Assembly: GCA_025201865.1 (NCBI GenBank) | Contig: MU602675.1 | Span: 63,490-73,586 of the forward strand | DNA length: 10,097 nucleotides | DNA from: Ramicandelaber brevisporus | Lineage: Eukaryota; Kickxellomycota; Ramicandelaberales; Ramicandelaberaceae | Direction: 5' to 3' | Part shown: one piece after another, positions 1-5,471 of the stretch | Numbering within the stretch: position 1 is the stretch's first letter | Layout: each line of letters starts with the position of its first letter | The notes under the pieces: model-generated | What the model was told of the DNA's origin: nothing | Databases searched by the model: none | Seen by the model: only the letters and a program-made list of their open reading frames with translations | Program-made: the position numbers and the translations under genes

Positions 1-63
1 AAAGTTCGTGGCTATCATGTTGCGATGCCATATGGTCTTCTCGACTTCTTTGATCTGATTTAA
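1..63 (+). CDS. Possible 3' end of a protein-coding gene (partial)
   Basis: The frame beginning at base 1 is open for 20 codons and ends in TAA at 61-63; the C-terminus would end in GLLDFFDLI. Base composition drops sharply after the stop, from mixed to strongly AT/CT-rich, as at a coding/3'-UTR border. I do not recognise the family from so few residues. An alternative reading is the start of a minus-strand gene, because a minus-strand ATG lies at about position 31 and reads MASQHDSHEL to the window edge. However, several other ATGs lie upstream of it on that strand and its -3 base is C, so I prefer the plus-strand C-terminus. Confidence is low. Confidence 0.3.
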   Translation, partial: KVRGYHVAMPYGLLDFFDLI

Positions 64-252
64 GCTCTTATTATCACTATTCCTCATCCTCCTCTTCTTC
101 TTTCATATTATAATCTCGTTTTTTGATTGTTTTTTTTTTGTTTGGCTCTAAAGCTCATTCTATCGCTTCAAATTTAATATCATTGTTAATCAACTATTGT
201 TTTGTTCTTTTAAACTAAAAAGAGAGAGAAAGTGTTGTTAAAAAGCAACTAA
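64..252. other. Convergent 3' flanks, AT-rich, no gene
   Basis: This 189-bp spacer lies between the possible plus-strand gene end and the calcineurin B stop. It is AT-rich, with a CT tract near 80-110, a T-run near 121-139 and an AGAGAG run near 221-230. On the minus strand TTTAAT at 173-178 reads ATTAAA, about 75 bases after the calcineurin stop, and is a reasonable polyadenylation signal. No other coding signal was seen. Confidence 0.5.
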
Positions 253-828
253 CTATACGCTAATTCCGCTTCCTTCAAGTGTCAGTGACGGTGCAATGCC
301 ACTCTTAGACACATAATGCTCAAAGTCCTCAAATGATATCTTTCCATCGCCATCCATATCCGCATCTCTCATCGTTTTGTCCACTACTTGTTGCAGCTGC
401 ACTTCTCCCAGGTTGTTTCCCACCATCGTCTTCATTACAATGAACAGCTCTCCATTCGAGATGAATCCATCCTGATCAATATCATATACATTGAATGCAA
501 ACCTCAGCTTTTCGCGCTCGCGACCGTGTGTCGAAAAGATGCCCAATCCTGCAATGAATTCATCGAAATCAACATCGCCACCACCGTCGCGATCGAAGAT
601 TTTGATGAAGCGATCCGCCAGAGGGTTGTTGGCAATGGCGGGAAGAGAGCGGAACTCGTCGCTGTCGATGGAGCCGCTTTGATCGCGATCGAGCTTCAAG
701 AAGCGCTTGTGCAAGCGCTGGAGTTCCTCGCGAGTGAAGACTGGCTCATCGGTGCCGGGTGTGTCGTCGGAAGTGAAGGTAACGGCTGGTGCTGGTGGAA
801 GTGGCGGAGGTGCGTCGTTGCTTGACAT
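253..828 (-). CDS. CNB1: Calcineurin subunit B (Ca2+-binding regulatory subunit), 191 aa
   Basis: Regulatory subunit of the Ca2+/calmodulin-dependent phosphatase calcineurin, which binds and activates the catalytic A subunit in fungal Ca2+ and stress signalling. Four EF-hand loops are visible at about residues 47-58 ([12 protein letters not shown]), 79-90 ([12 protein letters not shown]), 116-127 ([12 protein letters not shown]) and 157-168 ([12 protein letters not shown]). Family hallmarks include [20 protein letters not shown] and QLQQVVDKT. The length is somewhat above the usual 170-175 aa because of a Pro/Thr-rich N-terminus (residues 1-29) and a short GSGISV tail. The start is the first ATG in frame (828, with G at -3); the frame stays open upstream but has no earlier ATG. 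Odd points: there is no Gly at position 2, so the usual N-myristoylation site is missing; EF4 ends in Asp instead of Glu; and there is no intron. A CAA/CAG-rich leader precedes the ATG. NCS or CHP proteins are less likely given the close match to calcineurin B. Confidence 0.93.
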   Translation of the reverse strand: MSSNDAPPPLPPAPAVTFTSDDTPGTDEPVFTREELQRLHKRFLKLDRDQSGSIDSDEFRSLPAIANNPLADRFIKIFDRDGGGDVDFDEFIAGLGIFSTHGREREKLRFAFNVYDIDQDGFISNGELFIVMKTMVGNNLGEVQLQQVVDKTMRDADMDGDGKISFEDFEHYVSKSGIAPSLTLEGSGISV

Positions 829-1111
829 GGCTGTTGTTGTTGTTGTCGCTGTTGTTGTGATGCTGATGCTGATGTTGATGAGTGTTCGAAACGAGAAGTA
901 ATAGTAATAGTAAAAACAAAAACAAAAACAAAGTATGATACAATGAAGTACAATAGTAAAAACGAGGAGAGACGCCAAATGACACCCAGCCACTTCAAAC
1001 AAACGGAGAGCATCCACAGCATAGGGGGAGGAGGAGGGGCTATGTCCTGAGCTTGCCTCACAGATCAAACATCAGTAACAATACGCCATTAACCTTCCTC
1101 CCTCCCTCTCA
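829..1111. promoter_or_regulatory. Divergent intergenic region between calcineurin B and the membrane-protein gene
   Basis: This 283-bp spacer must hold both 5' ends. On the calcineurin side (829-890) the minus strand is rich in CAA, CAG and CAT triplets, typical of an unstructured leader. Positions 912-929 hold three tandem AAAAAC units. A purine run lies near 1023-1039, and a CCTTCCTCCCTCCC pyrimidine stretch ends just before the plus-strand ATG. A short plus-strand upstream ORF (943-1050, 35 codons plus TGA, with in-frame ATGs at 943, 979 and 1042) lies ahead of the membrane-protein gene. Whether it is in the mRNA depends on the unknown transcription start. No clear TATA box or HSE was seen. 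Confidence 0.5.
912..929 (+). repeat. (AAAAAC)3 hexanucleotide repeat
   Basis: Three perfect tandem copies of AAAAAC lie in the divergent promoter. On the minus strand they read GTTTTT, about 85-100 bases upstream of the calcineurin B ATG. This is a simple repeat; any regulatory role is unproven. Confidence 0.8.
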
Positions 1112-2065
1112 ATGAAAAAACTCACTCCACTAGTCGTGCTTGCAGTTCTGCACACAGTTCTGCATACAGTGGACGCCATCGATCCTCCACAGTCAACGAT
1201 GTCACTCGAATATCACGTTGCATGGCTCAATAGGCATGAGAGACAGTTTGGCGCATCAGTATCCATTGGCCACTCAGCTCTCAATGCTTCCACAGCTCAT
1301 GCAGATTGGACATTGATAATGTCCTGGAACAGGACCACCCACATCAATATCACGGAACACTTTAGCACACCGTGGTTTGTTGGACACGATTCACCAACCG
1401 TCCACTACAACATTTTTACTACCAGAGCGAGCCAACAAACTCTACAGCAAAGAGTATGGCCGCTTCGGTTCAACGCTCGCATTTTGGATAATAGAGACTT
1501 GGCAGCTGTCTCAGATGATGAGATGAGGCGAATGTGCACTCCACTGCAGATTGCTCTCGTAGGACCCGTGTCATCGCATTCTCTACGACTACACCCTCGA
1601 GCTGACCAGCTGCAGATTATTAACTTGACAGCACTGCCCACAAATCCGCCTCCATCATTTCAATCAGCACGTGTCTCACCCAAGTCTCATGCAACAGCAA
1701 CTCTGGATACAAGTACAAGGATATCTTCAAACCAATCGTCGTCAGTTCCATCTCAGCGGCCAACCACAACGCGGCCACTATTACCTGGTCTACAACAGCG
1801 GCAGCCACCACCTCTAAATGGGAGTCAACGGCAGGCAACGGATGGCTCAGAATCACTCGTACCAGCTTCGACACCATCCCCCATGCCACCAGCTCTACAG
1901 CCTCCATTTTCGGTGCCAGATGCCGGTGTAGCTGCCAGTGAACAAATCTGGCCATACATGTCTGCAAGTGTGCTGACATTCCACATCATTTTTGGAGCTG
2001 TAGCCCTTGTGAACATAGTGGGCATATTGCGGAAATGGCACTTCCGCAATGCAAGCAAATCATGA
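1112..2065 (+). CDS. Predicted type I membrane glycoprotein, unknown family, 317 aa
   Basis: Not recognised as a named family. The N-terminus (MKK, then a hydrophobic stretch to about residue 20) is a signal peptide with a likely cleavage after VDA at 22. A lumenal or extracellular part (about 23-165) is rich in aromatic and beta-prone residues and includes ADWTLIMSWN. It is followed by a Ser/Thr/Pro/Gln-rich stalk (about 175-275) and one membrane helix (about 284-306), with a short basic cytoplasmic tail (RKWHFRNASKS). Lumenal N-glycosylation sequons lie at N58, N73, N79, N171, N207 and N236. Only one Cys (C142) is present after the signal peptide, so disulfide-based folds are out. The start is the first ATG that includes the signal peptide. 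The WTL...SWN pattern recalls beta-sandwich carbohydrate-binding folds such as CBM2 or COBRA, but this is a guess. It could act in the cell wall or as an ER/Golgi factor. Confidence 0.75.
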   Translation: MKKLTPLVVLAVLHTVLHTVDAIDPPQSTMSLEYHVAWLNRHERQFGASVSIGHSALNASTAHADWTLIMSWNRTTHINITEHFSTPWFVGHDSPTVHYNIFTTRASQQTLQQRVWPLRFNARILDNRDLAAVSDDEMRRMCTPLQIALVGPVSSHSLRLHPRADQLQIINLTALPTNPPPSFQSARVSPKSHATATLDTSTRISSNQSSSVPSQRPTTTRPLLPGLQQRQPPPLNGSQRQATDGSESLVPASTPSPMPPALQPPFSVPDAGVAASEQIWPYMSASVLTFHIIFGAVALVNIVGILRKWHFRNASKS

Positions 2066-2245
2066 CATTGCGCACAGTCGGAAACGGATCCACGCCTCGT
2101 GCTCAATAATAATCTCTGGGGCAAGTCTCGTATCTTTCGCACTGATCAGCCACTATCTTCCATTTACTAGCCTACTTCCCTCCCTTCCTTCCCCCCTTTT
2201 CAACACTCTTGATGTATCCATATCACTGCTGTTGACTCTCGATAC

Positions 2246-2258
2246 TTCTGGATTCTTC
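2246..2258 (+). promoter_or_regulatory. Imperfect heat-shock element
   Basis: TTC-TG-GAT-TC-TTC has the 5-bp spacing of alternating HSF half-sites, but the central unit is GAT rather than GAA. It lies 15 bp before the perfect element and could be a weaker co-operative site. It may also be chance in CT-rich DNA. Confidence 0.35.
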
Positions 2259-2272
2259 AGCAGTCGGGACTG

Positions 2273-2285
2273 TTCTCGAACTTTC
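2273..2285 (+). promoter_or_regulatory. Perfect three-unit heat-shock element (HSF site)
   Basis: TTC-TC-GAA-CT-TTC matches the nTTCnnGAAnnTTCn consensus for a heat-shock factor trimer exactly. It lies about 250 bp upstream of the Hsp110 ATG and 23 bp upstream of a TATA-like sequence. Hsp110 genes are established HSF targets in fungi, so location and gene identity support each other. Confidence 0.75.
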
Positions 2286-2295
2286 TTTTGGGAGG

Positions 2296-2300
2296 AGGGG
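2296..2300 (+). promoter_or_regulatory. Stress-response element core (AGGGG)
   Basis: AGGGG is the core bound by Msn2/Msn4-type zinc-finger factors in yeast. It lies 10 bp after the perfect HSE. A 5-bp core is common by chance, so only the position makes it worth listing, and Msn2/4-type factors may not be present in this lineage. Confidence 0.35.
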
Positions 2301-2307
2301 CAATAGT

Positions 2308-2315
2308 TTTATATG
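2308..2315 (+). promoter_or_regulatory. TATA-like box of SSE1
   Basis: TTTATATG lies just after the HSE and stress element. Transcription starting 30-100 bp downstream would give a leader without any upstream ATG, so the first ATG met would be that of SSE1 at 2533. Inferred from position only. Confidence 0.4.
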
Positions 2316-2532
2316 CGCGCAAGCCCAAAATTTGACTTGACTTGCCTCTCGCACTTTTTGCAAGTTGATCGGCCCCAAACTTTCTCGATCTCACTTTTGC
2401 GTCTATTTTTTTTGTGCTTCTTCTCCATAGCAGCATACAGCCACTACCACCACCACCACCACCACAACCTTACACACATTCACAGACACAAAAAGCACAG
2501 CTATCTGTCGTTAGCAGCGAGCCAGACACACA

Positions 2533-4878
2533 ATGAGCGTTATCGGTTTTGATGTCGGCACTCTCCAGAGTGTCATTGCAGTTGCCCGCAACCGTGGTAT
2601 CGATGTAATTGTCAACGAGGTTTCTAATCGCGCCACGCCGACTTTGGCTTCGTTCGGCCTCAAACACCGCTTCCTCGGCGAGTCCGCAAAGACCCAGGAG
2701 GTTAGCAACTTCAAGAACACGGTTGGCTCGTTCAAGCGCATTGTCGGCCGCTCGCTCCAGGACAGCGAGGTCCGCGACATTGAGTCCCGGTTCATCAACG
2801 CCGAGCTCGTCGATGTCTCCGATGTCAACGGCGGCGAGGTTGGTGTTCGCGTCAACTCTCAGGGTGGACAGCAGGTGTACTCTGCCACCCAGCTGACGGC
2901 CATGTACCTGGGCAAGCTCCGTGACACCGCTGCCAAGGAGATTGGCGGCCCGGTCTCCGACTGCGTCATCAGCGTGCCAGCCTGGTTCACCGACGTCCAG
3001 CGCCGGCGCATGCTCGAGGCCTGCGAGGTTGCTGGTCTCAACTGCCTGCGTCTTGTCAACGAGACCACCGCCGCTGCTCTTGGCTACGGCATCACTCGCA
3101 CCGACTTGCCAGAGGAGAACCCAATCAACGTTGCCTTTGTTGACGTTGGCCACTCCACCGCCACCGTCACCATTGGTTCGCTGAAGAAGGGCCACCTCCA
3201 AATCAAGTCCACTGCCTACGACCGTCACCTTGGCGGCCGCTACTTTGATGAGGTTCTCGTCGACCACTTTGCCAAGCAGTTTGGCGACAAGTACAAGATT
3301 GACGTCAAGTCCAACAACAAGGCTCTGTTCCGTCTTCGTGCCGCTTGCGAGCGTGCCAAGAAGGTTCTGTCGGTCAACTCTCAGGCTCCAGTCAATGTCG
3401 AGAACCTGATGAACGACGTCGATGCCGCTGGCACCATTCTTCGCAAGGACTTTGAGGACCTCGCTTCTGGTCTCCTTGACCGCCTTGCTCCACTTCTCGA
3501 GCGCGCCATCTCCGAGTCCGGCGTTGCCATCAGCGACATCAGCGCCATCGAGATTGTCGGCGGTTCCACTCGTATCCCAGCCATCAAGGAGCGTCTTGCC
3601 CAGTTCTTTGGCAAGGAGGTCAGCACTCGCCTCAACCAGGACGAGGCCGTTGCCCGTGGCTGTGCTCTCCAGTGCGCCATTCTCTCGCCAGTCTTCAAGG
3701 TGCGCGAGTTCCACCTCAAGGATGTGAATGGCCACCCAATCAAGGTTCAGTGGGAGCAGGCTAGCGATCCAGTCGCCAAGTCCCCAGAGGACTGCGTCCT
3801 GGATGTCTTCTCGAAGAACAATGTTGTCCCAAGCACCAAGATCCTCACCTTCCACCGCTCCGAGCCATTCTCCTTCGAGGCTCGCTACTCTGATGTTGAG
3901 CGTCTCCCATCTGGCACCAACCCATGGATCGGCAACTTCACTGTCAAGAACGTCACCGCCAACAAGAATGCCCCAGACGGCTTCACCATGGTCAAGGTGA
4001 AGGCTCGTGTCAACCTGCACGGCATCCTGGACATTGAGCACGCCTACACTGTCGAGGAGGTTGAGGTTGAGGAGCCAATTGAGCAGCCAGCCCCAGCTAA
4101 CGGCGAGGCAGCCCCAGCCAGCGACGCACCAGTTCCGACCCGCAAGGTCAAGAAGCTTGTGCGCAAGGATGACCTCCCAGTCATCTCTGGCATTCCAGCC
4201 CGCGATGCTGCCACCATCAACAGCCTGCGCGAGAAGGAGGGTGCCATGTACGCCAACGACAAGCTCGTTGCCGACACTGAGAACGCCAAGAACGCTCTTG
4301 AGGAGTACATCTACGAGACCCGCAGCAAGCTTGAGATGCAGTACGACGAATTCGTCACTGATGCTGGTCGCGAGGCCTTCTCCGCCCAGCTCAACGATGC
4401 CGAGAACTGGCTGTACGAGGATGGCTACGATGCCGCCAAGAGCGAGTACGTGAGCCGTCTCCAGGCCATCCGCAGCGTTGCTGAGCCAATTGCCGAGCGC
4501 GCACATGAGGCTGCCGACCGTCCAAAGGCCGAGCGTCTGCTCCGGGAGGCTGTTCGCCAGTTCCGTGCCTCTGCCGGTGATAACTCTGACGAGCGCTTCT
4601 CTCACATTGACGCTGCTGACAAGAAGAAGGTTCTTGCCCAGTGCGATGCTGTCGAGAAGTGGATCAAGAGCACCATCGACAAGCAGAACGAGCTCGAGCC
4701 AACTGCTCCACTCGTTGTCCGGGTTGCCGAGATTGCTGCCCAGCGCGATGCTCTGATGAAGCTTGCCACTCCAATCATGACCAAGCCAAAGCCAGCTCCA
4801 TCTCCAGACGCTAGCCCAGCTCCAGAGGCCGAGAAGAAGGAAGACAAGTCAGCTTCCAACGAGATGGATCTCGATTAA
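2533..4878 (+). CDS. SSE1: Hsp110-family chaperone / Hsp70 nucleotide-exchange factor, 781 aa
   Basis: Cytosolic Hsp110, which releases ADP from Hsp70 and holds unfolded protein. The N-terminal ATPase-like domain spans about residues 1-385: the phosphate loop FDVGTLQSV (the TTN of true Hsp70 is replaced, as in Hsp110s), VARNRGIDVIVNEVSNR as in yeast Sse1, VNETTAAALGYGI (175-187), VDVGHSTATVTI (203-214) and IVGGSTRIPAIK (341-352). A beta substrate-binding domain follows (about 386-545), with the acidic segment EEVEVEEPIEQPAP. The helical lid covers about 555-690 and includes DKLVADTENAKNALEEYIYETRSK. The charged tail ends NEMDLD, like the Sse1 VDMD end. Length is that expected for Sse1 (about 690-800 aa). 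The start is the first ATG after an ATG-free leader, with A at -3. Codon bias is very strong (Pro CCA, mostly C- or T-ending codons; TTA, CTA and TCA almost absent), suggesting high expression. There are no introns. Upstream HSE and AGGGG elements fit heat induction. Confidence 0.96.
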   Translation: MSVIGFDVGTLQSVIAVARNRGIDVIVNEVSNRATPTLASFGLKHRFLGESAKTQEVSNFKNTVGSFKRIVGRSLQDSEVRDIESRFINAELVDVSDVNGGEVGVRVNSQGGQQVYSATQLTAMYLGKLRDTAAKEIGGPVSDCVISVPAWFTDVQRRRMLEACEVAGLNCLRLVNETTAAALGYGITRTDLPEENPINVAFVDVGHSTATVTIGSLKKGHLQIKSTAYDRHLGGRYFDEVLVDHFAKQFGDKYKIDVKSNNKALFRLRAACERAKKVLSVNSQAPVNVENLMNDVDAAGTILRKDFEDLASGLLDRLAPLLERAISESGVAISDISAIEIVGGSTRIPAIKERLAQFFGKEVSTRLNQDEAVARGCALQCAILSPVFKVREFHLKDVNGHPIKVQWEQASDPVAKSPEDCVLDVFSKNNVVPSTKILTFHRSEPFSFEARYSDVERLPSGTNPWIGNFTVKNVTANKNAPDGFTMVKVKARVNLHGILDIEHAYTVEEVEVEEPIEQPAPANGEAAPASDAPVPTRKVKKLVRKDDLPVISGIPARDAATINSLREKEGAMYANDKLVADTENAKNALEEYIYETRSKLEMQYDEFVTDAGREAFSAQLNDAENWLYEDGYDAAKSEYVSRLQAIRSVAEPIAERAHEAADRPKAERLLREAVRQFRASAGDNSDERFSHIDAADKKKVLAQCDAVEKWIKSTIDKQNELEPTAPLVVRVAEIAAQRDALMKLATPIMTKPKPAPSPDASPAPEAEKKEDKSASNEMDLD

Positions 4879-5104
4879 TTCGTATCATTCACTCGTTATT
4901 ATTTGACCTATTAAATGCCTTTAAACTCCTGAAATGATTGTCCAAGCGCACGCACGCATCAACGCACGGTACAATATCGCCAATTCTCTCTGTCTCTCTG
5001 TTTTTCTCCTTCGTGTTGTTGCTGTTGCTGTTGTTGCTGTTGTTGTTGCTTCTCGTTGCTCGCAATGGTCTGACTTGTTTCATCCACACAATTCTTTGTA
5101 AACC
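4879..5104 (+). other. SSE1 3' flank and SEA2/RTC1 upstream region
   Basis: This 226-bp spacer between two tandem genes carries ATTAAA at 4910-4915 (32 bases after the SSE1 stop), a likely polyadenylation signal. A CT-rich stretch and a TTG/CTG triplet-rich run (about 5016-5055) precede the next ATG and may form the downstream gene's promoter/leader. No TATA box or HSE was seen. Confidence 0.55.
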
Positions 5105-5413
5105 ATGGCAGCGGACGATAGCACAGTCTCGAGCAGCGGGACTACATCAACGAACATGAGCTCAAATGAGCCGCGATACAGACAGCGAGCGCGGGCAAGG
5201 ACTCGAACTTTTGAGACAATGGGCATTGCAGTGACCAGCGTCCAAAGCGTTACAAACACGAGCGACACTGTCGGTATCGCGGCTGCAGCATCAACCCGCT
5301 CACCAAGTCATGCAGTCACAGCAGTGCCATCGGCCAGTGTTCATTCGCATGGAGTCGGTGCAACCTCTTCCCACAGGTTATTGCAACACCACCATCACCA
5401 CCACCACAACCAA

Positions 5414-5471
<58 letters not shown>

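Larger units (their letters stand above)
2066..2532 (+). promoter_or_regulatory. 3' flank of the membrane-protein gene and SSE1 promoter/leader
   Basis: This 467-bp spacer has two parts. The left part (about 2066-2200) includes AATAATAAT near 2104 as a possible 3'-end signal, and C/T-rich sequence with CCCCT at 2193-2197 (a stress-element core in reverse orientation). The right part holds an imperfect HSE-like array (2246-2258), a perfect HSE (2273-2285), AGGGG (2296-2300) and a TATA-like TTTATATG (2308-2315). After it the leader (about 2340-2532) contains no ATG before the SSE1 start and becomes CA-rich. The only nearby upstream ATG (2313) sits inside the TATA-like element, so it should not be transcribed if that box is used. 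Confidence 0.7.

Noticed and set aside
829-1068. Upstream extension of the calcineurin B frame with a hydrophobic Phe/Tyr-rich stretch
   Set aside because: The frame is open but has no ATG before 828; the stretch comes from A/C-rich repeats in the leader and promoter and has no family similarity.
2049-2306. Plus-strand ORF between the membrane-protein gene and SSE1
   Set aside because: It overlaps the promoter elements, is CT-rich and has no recognisable features; it is intergenic noise.
2443-2467. CAC trinucleotide repeat as a special regulatory element
   Set aside because: It is part of a generally CA-rich leader; nothing beyond simple-sequence composition was seen.
2313-2552. Overlapping upstream ORF reaching into SSE1
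   Set aside because: Its ATG lies in the TATA-like element and should be upstream of the transcription start; the His run in it is a translation of the CAC repeat.
2470-4605. A 711-codon open frame on the minus strand opposite SSE1
   Set aside because: Its codons are exact reverse complements of the SSE1 codons, so it stays open simply because SSE1 almost never uses TTA, CTA or TCA. The peptide is Leu/Val/Gly/Asp-rich without recognisable domains. Antisense frames opposite highly expressed Hsp70-family genes are a known annotation trap.
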